Assembly (NCBI GenBank): GCA_964639535.1
Contig: CAZXDV010000044.1
Span: 1 to 15,620, forward strand
Direction: 5' to 3'
Origin: WLWS01 sp964639535
GTDB taxonomy: Bacteria > Pseudomonadota > Gammaproteobacteria > Eutrophobiales > Eutrophobiaceae
Length of the DNA: 15,620 bases
Made by a program: the position numbers and the translations under genes
Notes under the pieces: generated by a model
The model's input: only the letters and a program-made list of their open reading frames with translations
What the model was told of the DNA's origin: nothing
Databases searched by the model: none
Part shown: positions 5,981 through 12,928 of the stretch, one piece after another
Position numbering within the stretch: position 1 is the first letter of the stretch
How the letters are laid out: the number at the start of each line of letters is the position of its first letter

Positions 5981-6886
5981 TTATTCTCTTGGCAAGGAAG
6001 CGATGTAGGCGGCAATGGCGATTAGTTCGCTGTCCTTGAAATATTTCATGTTTGTTGCCATCACTGCACCCGGGTCGGCCTCGCCTCGCCTGATTCCCAT
6101 CTTGTAGTCACGTAATTGCGCCATGAGATAACTTGCATGCTGGCCGGCTATGAGCGGCGCCACGGGCGTGCCCTGCATGTCCTTACCATGACAGGACGTG
6201 CAGGGAGCGACATTATCCCTGCCATTCATAACGATATCTTTTCCGAGCGCCAGTGAACCCCTGGGAACGTAGACGGTAAACTTGCCGTAGGGATCCCTTG
6301 CCTTGACACGATACTCATCGACCGGAAGCGTGATAAGTCGCTCACCGATGGGTTCCATACTACCGTCTTTCACCGCAAGTCGCATGAAGCGACTGTTGAC
6401 GTAACTCTCGGGTACGGTATCGGCTTCTACAACTTCCTGTACAGCGAGAGCCGGTAAAGCTGCAAAGTATTCTGCGGATTCCCGGATTTGCTCATCTGTC
6501 ATGGCCCGCGCTATGTTCGTCATAACACCAACCACGCTCGGGCGCTGAAACTTCTGGTAGGCCTTCATCTGGCGTACCTGGTAATCAACCGGCAGGCCTG
6601 CAAGAGAAGACGATTCAGGATGCCCGCTGCCGGATACAAGGTGACAGCTGGCACAGGCAAACACGGCAGGCTTTGCGCCATGACTCACCACCTCCGGCAT
6701 TTCAATGTGATCATCCGGGTACCAGTCCGGCACATTGAAAAAATTATTAATGCGTTTTTCAGTATAGGCCTCCTTGCTGCCGGGAAGACGAACTAATTCA
6801 TCGTCCGCAAATACAAGCTGACCGACCAGCACCAGGCTCAGGGCAGTCATCACGATCGTTAATGCCGATAAAAATTGTCGTTTCAT
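5981..6886 (-). CDS. Exported di-haem cytochrome c (c4-like)
   Basis: A 301-aa protein with a Sec signal peptide (basic MKR start, hydrophobic 8-26, likely cleavage after VFA27), so it acts in the periplasm. Two CxxCH haem c sites are visible: CASCH at 78-82 and CTSCH at 229-233. Each belongs to a cytochrome c domain with downstream Met candidates for the sixth ligand (Met122 or Met129; Met276 or Met280) and the end-of-domain pattern ESAEYFAALPAL or LIAIAAYIASLP seen in c4-type proteins. About 75 residues precede the first haem and a linker of about 60 separates the domains, making it longer than classical c4 (about 190 aa mature). It probably carries electrons to or from an oxidase or dehydrogenase. 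It is the last gene of the cluster, 13 bases after the isochorismatase-like gene. Confidence 0.93.
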   Translation of the reverse strand: MKRQFLSALTIVMTALSLVLVGQLVFADDELVRLPGSKEAYTEKRINNFFNVPDWYPDDHIEMPEVVSHGAKPAVFACASCHLVSGSGHPESSSLAGLPVDYQVRQMKAYQKFQRPSVVGVMTNIARAMTDEQIRESAEYFAALPALAVQEVVEADTVPESYVNSRFMRLAVKDGSMEPIGERLITLPVDEYRVKARDPYGKFTVYVPRGSLALGKDIVMNGRDNVAPCTSCHGKDMQGTPVAPLIAGQHASYLMAQLRDYKMGIRRGEADPGAVMATNMKYFKDSELIAIAAYIASLPRE

Positions 6887-6899
6887 TACAAGCTTTTTC

Positions 6900-7526
6900 C
6901 TAGTTTTTCAGTTTTTCGAGGATTTCACTGACTGTCATCACGCTACCAAACAATTCACGAATACTCGCCAGGGTATTTTCATGAAGCATTTCCTCAAAAG
7001 CAGCCGTGGCATCACTGGCGAACACCACACCATAATCATGTTCAAAGGCGCTCCTCGCTGTAGATTCACAGCAGCAGTTGGACGTCACTCCCGTAATAAT
7101 GACGTTTTCCACGCCGAGGTTGCGTAACAGGATATCAAGGTTTGTACCATGAAAGGAATCATACTTATGCTTGACGATGTTGTATTCGTTATCCTGCGGC
7201 ACAGGAATTTCATGAAACAACTCGAAGCTACCTGTACCCCTGAACAGCACCTGCTTTTGCTCCAGTTCGGGGTACTTGTCGAGCAACACACCGCCGTAAG
7301 GACGCCTGCTGTCGAGCTGGATCCAGATAACAGGTACAGACTGCAGCCTGCAATATTGCAGCAGTTCAACCAGGTTCGGGATGATTGCACGGCCTGCCGG
7401 AACTTCCAGTAAGGCTCCCGGCTCCAGGAAGCCATTTTGCATATCGATGATAAGCAGGGCCGAATTGTCGGACTTCAGGTCAAAATAGGAATCATTATTC
7501 CTGGCTTGTTGGCGTGCCTGGCTCAT
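6900..7526 (-). CDS. Isochorismatase-family cysteine hydrolase
   Basis: A 208-aa cytoplasmic alpha/beta hydrolase of the isochorismatase/cysteine-hydrolase superfamily (nicotinamidase, N-carbamoylsarcosine amidase, RutB and biuret hydrolase relatives). The catalytic triad is recognisable: Asp28 in LLIIDMQNGF, Lys119 in VKHKYDSFHGTNLD, and Cys152 in GVTSNCCCESTARSAF (146-161), which also carries the typical cis-peptide region before the nucleophile. True isochorismatases of siderophore synthesis usually lack the Cys, so amide or carbamoyl hydrolysis is more likely. The nucleophile is flanked by two further Cys (151-153), which is unusual. The N-terminal 20 residues are polar and extra to the core. 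The ribosome-binding site is weak. It lies 37 bases after the unknown gene and 13 before the cytochrome gene. Confidence 0.92.
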   Translation of the reverse strand: MSQARQQARNNDSYFDLKSDNSALLIIDMQNGFLEPGALLEVPAGRAIIPNLVELLQYCRLQSVPVIWIQLDSRRPYGGVLLDKYPELEQKQVLFRGTGSFELFHEIPVPQDNEYNIVKHKYDSFHGTNLDILLRNLGVENVIITGVTSNCCCESTARSAFEHDYGVVFASDATAAFEEMLHENTLASIRELFGSVMTVSEILEKLKN

Positions 7527-7563
7527 TCTGCCGCTTCATGGGAGATAGTTAATTTGCCTTCTG

Positions 7564-8127
7564 CTATTCAACAAGTTTAATCGAACCAAGGTAAAGCCCA
7601 TCAAGCAACCCACTTGCCGTCAGCACCGCGTCCATGGGCTGCACCTCGCTCAATACTTCGATATTGAGGCGACCTTCACCTTCATCGCTGAGAACTTTAA
7701 ATACCGTGGCATTGTTCAGGATAAACGTATTCCCAACGTACTTGATGTTCTGTACTTTTTCTTCTTTTCTCGCGCTTTTTACACGCTCGTTAATATTTTC
7801 CAGGAATTCCCGAACCTGCAGGTTCACATAATCTGCATCCATGTCCTGAGCTTCGCCTGTAAGCTCTACACTCGTGCCTGGCTCAATTGAAATAGATTTC
7901 AGGTAACGAAATATGTCAGAGGATTCGAATTGCAGCTTAAAGTCGACCACGTACTCCGAATCCTGCTCCCTGGCATCCCTCTCAAGAAGAATGTTGATAT
8001 TGCTTATCTCGATGCTGCTGGTAATACCCTCGTCGCGCTCCACGGTGAGGGACCTAATCTCGTTTCTTCGAAAAAAAGATTCGATTAAGCCCCGGGTTTC
8101 GGCACTGACTATTTCTTTGTTGCTCAA
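7564..8127 (-). CDS. Unrecognised 187-aa cytoplasmic protein
   Basis: I do not recognise this family. No ATG start is available. I chose TTG at 8125-8127 because a GAGGA Shine-Dalgarno sequence stands about 9 bases upstream and the start then falls 19 bases after the tag stop. A longer form from TTG at 8164-8166 (200 aa) would overlap tag and has a poorer ribosome-binding site. The product is highly charged and has no Cys, His or Trp, no signal peptide and no membrane segment. The N-terminal half alternates beta-like strands (SIEISNINILLE, EYVVDFKLQFES), a basic helix follows (REFLENINERVKSARKEEK), and the C-terminal third is again beta-rich (NTFILNNATVFKVL, RLNIEVLSEVQ). It is probably a soluble alpha/beta protein. 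It lies between tag and the isochorismatase-like gene in a tight same-strand run. Confidence 0.8.
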   Translation of the reverse strand: MSNKEIVSAETRGLIESFFRRNEIRSLTVERDEGITSSIEISNINILLERDAREQDSEYVVDFKLQFESSDIFRYLKSISIEPGTSVELTGEAQDMDADYVNLQVREFLENINERVKSARKEEKVQNIKYVGNTFILNNATVFKVLSDEGEGRLNIEVLSEVQPMDAVLTASGLLDGLYLGSIKLVE

Positions 8128-8146
8128 CTTGTTGTTCCTCGTGGTT

Positions 8147-8731
8147 TCAGGCTTTCTTGCCGGCAAGGGCCTTTACTTCCCTGTATCTAAAACAATCGGT
8201 AGTGTGGTCGTTTACCATACCCGTAGCCTGCATGTGTGCATAGACTATCGTGCTACCGACAAAGCTAAAGCCCCTTTTTTTCAGATCCCTGGATATTGCA
8301 TCCGAAAGAGGCGTCGTCGCGGGGACATCCTTCATTTTTTTCCACTTGTTCTGAATGGGCCGGTTGTCCACGAAAGCCCAGATATACTTGTTAAAAGTGC
8401 CAAACTCTTTTCGAATTTCAATAAATGCCCTGGCGTTCTTTATGGTTGAACGTATTTTTAACTGGTTCCGTACAATTCCAGGATTGTTTAGCAGGGATTT
8501 GACTTTTCGTTCGTCATACCTTGCTATTTTATTGAAATCAAAATTATCAAATGCTTCCTTGTAGGCAGGGCGCTTCTTCAGGATAGTTATCCAGCTGAGG
8601 CCCGCCTGTGCACCCTCCAGGGTGATGAATTCAAACCACTTGCGGTCTGTGTGAACCGGCACCCCCCATTCCCTGTCATGGTAACGATGATAAAGTGGAT
8701 CATCTCCGGCCCAACTACAGCGCTTGATCAT
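8147..8731 (-). CDS. tag: DNA-3-methyladenine glycosylase I
   Basis: A constitutive base-excision repair enzyme that removes 3-methyladenine from alkylated DNA. At 194 aa it matches E. coli Tag (187 aa). The zinc site characteristic of Tag is complete: Cys5 and His18 at the N-terminus (RCSWAG, YHRYHDREWG) and His176 and Cys180 near the C-terminus (VNDHTTDC). The active-site region FEFITLEGAQAGLSWITIL (33-51) carries Glu39 and Trp47, and the helix-hairpin-helix-like fold is supported by NNPGIVRNQLKI. The ATG overlaps the stop of the preceding NrtS-like gene by 4 bases (ATGA), which implies translational coupling. Relative to neighbours the gene is somewhat AT-richer and Lys-rich. Confidence 0.97.
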   Translation of the reverse strand: MIKRCSWAGDDPLYHRYHDREWGVPVHTDRKWFEFITLEGAQAGLSWITILKKRPAYKEAFDNFDFNKIARYDERKVKSLLNNPGIVRNQLKIRSTIKNARAFIEIRKEFGTFNKYIWAFVDNRPIQNKWKKMKDVPATTPLSDAISRDLKKRGFSFVGSTIVYAHMQATGMVNDHTTDCFRYREVKALAGKKA

Positions 8732-8958
8732 TCCGTTTTCTCCCTTTCAAGTATGGCGCTCACCGAGGCATGGGTGGAAACACAAAAAGGTACACAATAG
8801 GTCATCAACATTTTTACATAATCTATGGGTTGTATGGTGCCAGCAAAGATGCGGTCAAAATAATTTATACCGATGAGTATGGTGCCCACGAGTAGTGCAA
8901 CACGACGGGAACGTCGAAATACTTCCGGCCTCATTGCCGTTTCCAGCCAGGTGTTCAT
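8728..8958 (-). CDS. NrtS-like small inner-membrane protein
   Basis: A 76-aa protein with two predicted membrane helices, about 19-34 (RVALLVGTILIGINYFD) and 46-64 (DYVKMLMTYCVPFCVSTHAS). The pattern of a basic N-terminus, VALLVGTIL-xx-IN, a short linker and LMTYCVPFCVST is what I know from the NrtS family, small proteins linked in cyanobacteria to nitrate/nitrite transport. I base this on motif memory, not a search. No nitrate reductase or other nitrogen gene is in the window, so nitrate transport is inference. A GGGAGG Shine-Dalgarno lies about 10 bases before the ATG. The gene follows the aldo/keto reductase by 23 bases and overlaps tag by 4. Confidence 0.75.
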   Translation of the reverse strand: MNTWLETAMRPEVFRRSRRVALLVGTILIGINYFDRIFAGTIQPIDYVKMLMTYCVPFCVSTHASVSAILEREKTE

Positions 8959-8981
8959 TTACTGTTAGCCCTCCCTGCACG

Positions 8982-9920
8982 CTACAGCGAATCAAAGTAA
9001 CTGATCATTTGTTGCCGGGCACTTGCATCCGGCAAGCTTCCAAAACCAGCCTGCATGTTATCAACGGCATGCTTGTTCTTTGAGGTTGCGGGAATGACGC
9101 ATGTCACCGCGGGGTGGGAAACGACAAACTTCAGGAAAAACTGTCCCCAGCTGTTGATACCAAGCTCCCTGGCAAACGAGGGAATTTCCTTACCCCGGGT
9201 TTTTTTGAACAGGCTGCCTCTTTGAAAGGCCCGATTCACCAGCACCGCGATACCCCGATCCTGTGCTATCGGCAGGAGCGTTTTTTCCGATACACGATTA
9301 TCGATGTTATAGCTGAACTGGACGAAGTCGAGGGTTTCCGATTTTAAAATTTCAGAAAGTTCTTCATGGTAGCGATTGTGTGACGTGGTGATGCCGATGT
9401 AGCGGATTTTTCCCCGGGCTTTCCATTCTCTTAATGTTGGCAGGTGAACACGCCAGTCACGCAGGTTATGGATCTGCATCAGGTCAAAGGATTCCAGTCC
9501 CCACAAGCTGAGGGACTCTTCCATTTGTTGAACACCGGATTCACGGCCGTCAGTCCACACTTTTGTCGCAGAAAACAGGCCGGGTGGCCGACCCATTGCG
9601 TCGAGTAGTACGCCCAGCGTCTTTTCTGCCGCACCATACATGGGTGAAGAATCAACCAGGCTGCCACCGTTCTTAAAAAATGTCTCCATGACCGGTAATA
9701 ACTCGAGCTGCTGCTCACGGTTTGATTCATCAAATGTACGCGAGGTACCAATCCCTATCACCGGTAACTGCTCGCCGCTCGAGGGGATAGGCTTGGTAAT
9801 GAGATTCGCATGCGCGGAAGGGCTGTCTGCCAGCGCCTGTCCGCTCGCCACAAGAGTAGCGGCGCCGACCGCAGACTTGAGTACGTCGCGCCGAGTCATT
9901 GAATATTGCCAGTCGCTCAT
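8982..9920 (-). CDS. Aldo/keto reductase with a Tat-type signal peptide
   Basis: A 312-aa protein with an N-terminal twin-arginine motif (TRRDVLK, 9-15), a hydrophobic stretch (16-30) and a likely cleavage site after GQALA31, predicting folded export to the periplasm. The rest is an aldo/keto reductase TIM barrel. The catalytic tetrad is present as Asp90, Tyr95 (VDSSPMYG), Lys120 (SATKVW) and His151 (LMQIHNL). The C-terminal VIPATSKNKHAVDNM (274-288) matches the NADP-binding segment of the family. Such enzymes reduce aldehydes or ketones with NADPH, a cofactor not normally available in the periplasm. The start at 9920 is supported by GGAGGG 8 bases upstream; a Met at residue 8 would also keep the Tat motif. 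It is the first gene of the six-gene run. Confidence 0.93.
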   Translation of the reverse strand: MSDWQYSMTRRDVLKSAVGAATLVASGQALADSPSAHANLITKPIPSSGEQLPVIGIGTSRTFDESNREQQLELLPVMETFFKNGGSLVDSSPMYGAAEKTLGVLLDAMGRPPGLFSATKVWTDGRESGVQQMEESLSLWGLESFDLMQIHNLRDWRVHLPTLREWKARGKIRYIGITTSHNRYHEELSEILKSETLDFVQFSYNIDNRVSEKTLLPIAQDRGIAVLVNRAFQRGSLFKKTRGKEIPSFARELGINSWGQFFLKFVVSHPAVTCVIPATSKNKHAVDNMQAGFGSLPDASARQQMISYFDSL

Positions 9921-10082
9921 GGTAACCCTCCAGCCAGCATGGTATTGGGCTACATGATGTCACAGATCCTGCGTCGTCGTAAGACCCCTGCCCGGTCAAC
10001 GTCGGGACAGGCTAAAAGTAAATGCGTAGCGGCATTATCAGCGCCGGCACCACCGCTCCCCTCGGCCCGGGCATTGTTGTGC
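9921..10082. other. Spacer between the response regulator and the aldo/keto reductase
   Basis: These 162 GC-rich bases separate two same-strand genes. On the minus strand CCTGTCCCG can pair with CGGGCAGG (around 9985-10012) as an imperfect hairpin, but no U-run follows, so it is not a convincing rho-independent terminator. I see no clear promoter for the aldo/keto reductase; read-through from the regulator genes cannot be excluded. Confidence 0.35.
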
Positions 10083-10757
10083 TTATGCTTCGAACTTGTA
10101 ACCCACTCCGTATACCGAGTGTATATAGTCGTTCGTAGAGTCCATCGAGGAGATTTTTTTCCTGAGTTTCTTGATATGGCTATCAATGGTGCGATCACTC
10201 ACGATTCGATGATCGGGGTAAATGTGATCCATGAGACGGGATCTTGAGAAAATCCTGCCGGGTTCACTTTTCAGGACATTAAAAAGCTGGAATTCCACCG
10301 CTGTAAGTTCAACCTCCGTCCCCTTGATCGCCAGGATGTGGCGCGCTTCATCCAGCACGATATCATCGCCGAGCATGGTGTCAGCACTTCCCCTTCGTAG
10401 CACTGCCTTTACCCGGGCTACCACTTCCCTCGGGCTGAAAGGCTTGCAGATATAGTCGTCTGCTCCAAGTTCGAGACCCAGCAAGCGATCGATTTCTTCT
10501 ACCCTGGCCGTGACCATGATGACAGGAACATTGCTGAAGCGACGCAGGGCCTTGCAAACACTCATGCCATCCTCGCCGGGAAGCATGATATCCAGGAGGA
10601 TCATGTCTACCTGGTTTTGCTGTACCCAGGCCACCACCTCGTCACCCCGGTCAATGATATGGGTGTCGTAGCCGGATTCACGTAAATAATCCTGCACCAG
10701 GCTTGCCAACTGGGCCTCGTCTTCAACAATTAATACAAGCTTGCCAGTTCCGCTCAT
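10083..10757 (-). CDS. baeR: BaeR-like OmpR-family response regulator
   Basis: A 224-aa two-component transcription factor. The receiver domain (about 7-122) has the acidic pair Glu12-Asp13, phosphoacceptor Asp56 (ILLDIMLPGEDG), Thr83 and Lys105 (ICKPFSPREVVARVK). The C-terminal winged-helix DNA-binding domain (about 128-224) includes ELTAVEFQLF, the recognition helix region SDRTIDSHIKKLRKK and YGVGYKFEA. The stretch EEIDRLLGLELGADDYICKP and the SDRTIDSHIK segment are very close to E. coli BaeR as I remember it, and the partner kinase is equally BaeS-like. The gene overlaps the kinase stop by 4 bases, so the two are coupled. The probable target is the divergent spy-like gene. Confidence 0.93.
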   Translation of the reverse strand: MSGTGKLVLIVEDEAQLASLVQDYLRESGYDTHIIDRGDEVVAWVQQNQVDMILLDIMLPGEDGMSVCKALRRFSNVPVIMVTARVEEIDRLLGLELGADDYICKPFSPREVVARVKAVLRRGSADTMLGDDIVLDEARHILAIKGTEVELTAVEFQLFNVLKSEPGRIFSRSRLMDHIYPDHRIVSDRTIDSHIKKLRKKISSMDSTNDYIHSVYGVGYKFEA

Positions 10758-12199
10758 GTTCTTGCCCGGGGAAATGAAATCTTGATTTTCAGACCGCCCA
10801 GCCCGGAATGCGAGGCAGTGATATCTCCACCATGGGCATCCACGATATTTTTACAAATCGCCAGCCCCAGGCCAGTGCCCCCTGTTTCCCTGTTCCTCGA
10901 ATCTTCCACCCTGAACAGCCTGTCAAAAAGTCGAGGTAAGTTACTTTCATCCACCGCAGGTTCAGAATCTTCAAAAGCCATCTTGATAACATCACGTTTT
11001 TTTTCAATCCTGACTCTGAGGCTACCGTTGTCGCTTGTATATCGCAGCGAATTGCTAAGAAGGTTTGAGAAAAGCTGCAATAAGCGCTCACCATCAGCCT
11101 GCATATAGAGCTTGTCGGCTTCACATTCAAGCGTGAGTGCTATGTTCCTGGCTGCATACTCATCGCGAAAACTTTCGATACACTGGTTCAGTACAGATAG
11201 CAGGTCAGTTTCGCCCAGCTGGTAGTTCAATGCGCCGATATCCGACATGGATAACTCGTAAAGATCATTGACCAGCCTGTGCAAGTGCATGATCTGGGCG
11301 TGAAGGGATTCAAGCCTCTCCTCGTTCACTTCTCGTATGCCATCCTGCAAGGCTTCAATTTCACCACGCAGCACGCTTAGCGGCGTACGTAGCTCGTGTG
11401 ATATGTCCGCTATCCACTGCTGCCTGGCTTTTTCATTACTTTCCAGGGTCCGCGCAAGGCTGTTGAAATCCCGTGACAGCTCACCAAGCTCATCGGACGA
11501 GTCCACCTCCACGCGTGTCTGGTAATTGCCGGAGGCCAGCCTTGCCATGGCCTCGGTGAGAAGTTTAATCGGCTTTACAAGCTGGCGTGATGCAGGAAAT
11601 GCAACAATGGCTGATACCACCAGTATGGTAAAGGCCAGGTAGAAAAGAAACCGGTGATGCCGTTCAGAGAACTGCAGATCGTGATGATGAGAAATCTTTT
11701 TTCGAGGGCTGATGCCAAGGTAGCCAATCGGCTGTCCGCTCGAGGTGATTTCCATCAACTGCAAATCCGCCACGCGGTGTCGACAGGGGCCGACCGTGCG
11801 CTGCTCCTTATCCAGCAAGCACACGCGGCGGGGATGTGGCCCCCTGGCAAATGCCGGCGGGGGGCGGTGCTTTAACCTGGCATGCTCAGCGCGCTGTTCA
11901 ACCTCGCCGGGCACACCCGTGTCCTCAGCCCGGTCCCTGGTGGAATCCGCCATGCTCTCGTGGAACATTCTTGCCAGTTGCCTTGGATTGCGACGGACAA
12001 AATTCCAGTCTCCCTGCTCATGGTAGCGACTCGCAAGATTGCTCACCAGCCTGCTGTGAGTTTCCTGTTCAACGCGGTTTATATACTCGAGGAATCCACG
12101 CTCAAAGCTCCACCTGACAATGAACAGCATGCTGGCCACCGCCATCAGGGTGGTCAGTAGCAGTGTAAAAAAGAGCTTGTATTTAATGTTAAATCGCAT
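10754..12199 (-). CDS. baeS: BaeS-like envelope-stress sensor histidine kinase
   Basis: An inner-membrane kinase of 481 aa. It has TM1 (about 8-30), a periplasmic sensor (about 31-182), TM2 (183-201), HAMP (202-255), a HisKA dimerisation domain with phospho-acceptor His268 in ISHELRTPLS, and a HATPase domain. The N box is SNLLSNSLRYT (378-388) and the G2 box is GGTGLGLAI (440-448). The G1 box reads DSEPAV rather than DxGxG; E. coli BaeS has a similar DSAPGV, so this is a subfamily trait rather than a defect. The sensor begins like BaeS (YHEQGDWNFVRRN) but its middle is rich in His, Arg and Pro (RLKHRPPPAF, RGPHPRR) and it ends with two His clusters (170-173, 180-182), hinting at metal sensing. 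The start is ATG at 12199 with only a weak ribosome-binding site. Confidence 0.93.
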   Translation of the reverse strand: MRFNIKYKLFFTLLLTTLMAVASMLFIVRWSFERGFLEYINRVEQETHSRLVSNLASRYHEQGDWNFVRRNPRQLARMFHESMADSTRDRAEDTGVPGEVEQRAEHARLKHRPPPAFARGPHPRRVCLLDKEQRTVGPCRHRVADLQLMEITSSGQPIGYLGISPRKKISHHHDLQFSERHHRFLFYLAFTILVVSAIVAFPASRQLVKPIKLLTEAMARLASGNYQTRVEVDSSDELGELSRDFNSLARTLESNEKARQQWIADISHELRTPLSVLRGEIEALQDGIREVNEERLESLHAQIMHLHRLVNDLYELSMSDIGALNYQLGETDLLSVLNQCIESFRDEYAARNIALTLECEADKLYMQADGERLLQLFSNLLSNSLRYTSDNGSLRVRIEKKRDVIKMAFEDSEPAVDESNLPRLFDRLFRVEDSRNRETGGTGLGLAICKNIVDAHGGDITASHSGLGGLKIKISFPRART

Positions 12200-12447
12200 T
12201 TGCCTGGTAAGTTTACTGCTAGCCGGTCACGCCATTTTAATGGCAAAACCACGGCTAAATGACTGGTCTTTTTGCATTTTCACATTGTTTGCGCATTTTT
12301 CTAGCAAAGCCGGTGTGAAACCGGCTGCTGGCCTGGCACATTCTCTTCCTCATTCCTTACATAATTCTTGCAATTTCTGCTCGCACTATATGCCCAGCTT
12401 TACAACAGTGATCAACAACGGCAACCAGGGTGCCGAAGGAGAAAGTT
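12200..12447. promoter_or_regulatory. Divergent regulatory region between baeS and the spy-like gene
   Basis: This 248-base spacer must carry the promoters of both transcripts. It is AT-rich in the middle, with related motifs TTTGCATTTT (12271-12280) and TTTGCGCATTTTT (12288-12300), a possible tandem binding site for an OmpR-type regulator. Two hairpin-forming inverted repeats are clear: GCCATT/AATGGC (12231-12244) and AGCCGGT/ACCGGCT (12308-12326). A TATATG (12387-12392) could be the -10 of the spy-like gene, but its only -35-like partner, TTGCAA (12368-12373), is 13 bp away, too close, as is common at activator-dependent promoters. An AAGGAG Shine-Dalgarno (12436-12441) serves the ATG at 12448. 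Confidence 0.45.
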
Positions 12448-12822
12448 ATGAAATATGTAGTCAGCGTGATCTTGAGTTTTATCATTGGTATGCCCATGGC
12501 ATTTGCAGAGCGCGATGGCCGCTGGCACCACCATGAGCGTCACCTGGAAAGATTGATGGATGAGCTGGAACTGACAGCGGAACAGGAACCACAGGTGAGA
12601 CAAATTCTTGAAGAGCAGCATGGGAAAATGCGCAGCGAAATGGAAAACATGCGTGAACAGGTAAAGCCAAGGCTTGAAGCCATCGGTGCTGAAACCAGTG
12701 AACGTCTTTCTGCGGTTCTCAACCAGGAACAGCTGCAAACATTTAACAAGATGGTGGAAAAGAAACGCGAGCACATGAAAAAGCGCTTTGGTGGTGGACA
12801 TTCTCGCGCGTCAGAAGATTAA
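12448..12822 (+). CDS. Spy/CpxP-like periplasmic LTxxQ protein
   Basis: A 124-aa exported protein with a Sec signal peptide (MKYVVSVILSFIIGMPMAFA, cleavage after residue 20). The mature part of about 104 residues is almost wholly helical and rich in Glu, Arg, Lys and Met. It carries the LTxxQ-type motif LTAEQ in the first helix and LNQEQLQTF later, as in Spy and CpxP, the ATP-independent periplasmic chaperone and stress-sensor family. E. coli Spy is larger (161 aa), so this is a compact version. A HHHERH cluster follows the cleavage site and a basic Gly/His tail ends the protein, suggesting metal binding. I chose ATG 12448 because AAGGAG lies 6 bases upstream and the signal peptide starts there; an in-frame GTG at 12430 adds six residues and lies upstream of that site. 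The divergent baeSR-like pair suggests BaeR control, as for E. coli spy. Confidence 0.9.
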   Translation: MKYVVSVILSFIIGMPMAFAERDGRWHHHERHLERLMDELELTAEQEPQVRQILEEQHGKMRSEMENMREQVKPRLEAIGAETSERLSAVLNQEQLQTFNKMVEKKREHMKKRFGGGHSRASED

Positions 12823-12846
12823 ACAGGTTTTACAAGACAGAGAATA

Positions 12847-12928
12847 GCAGCAGCCTCTTCTCCCCCTTTGCTGCTGCCTTAACTACTCTGTGCCCCGGGA
12901 CGATGTCTCTTCTTCCCGGGGTTTTTTT
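12847..12928 (+). terminator. Rho-independent terminator of the spy-like gene
   Basis: CCCCGGGA (12893-12900) pairs perfectly with TCCCGGGG (12914-12921), followed by seven T residues (12922-12928), a strong intrinsic terminator. An additional 7-bp hairpin GCAGCAG/CTGCTGC (12847-12853 with 12871-12877) precedes it. The T-run overlaps the stop codon of the convergent gene at 12927-12929. In the other direction no U-run follows the hairpin. Confidence 0.85.

Noticed and set aside
8128..8166. Upstream TTG start for the unknown protein, giving 200 aa
   Set aside because: It overlaps the tag stop and has no well-placed Shine-Dalgarno sequence; the TTG at 8127 has one. It remains possible.
12430..12447. 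GTG start six codons upstream of the spy-like ATG
   Set aside because: The AAGGAG serving the ATG at 12448 lies inside this extension, and the signal peptide begins cleanly at the ATG.
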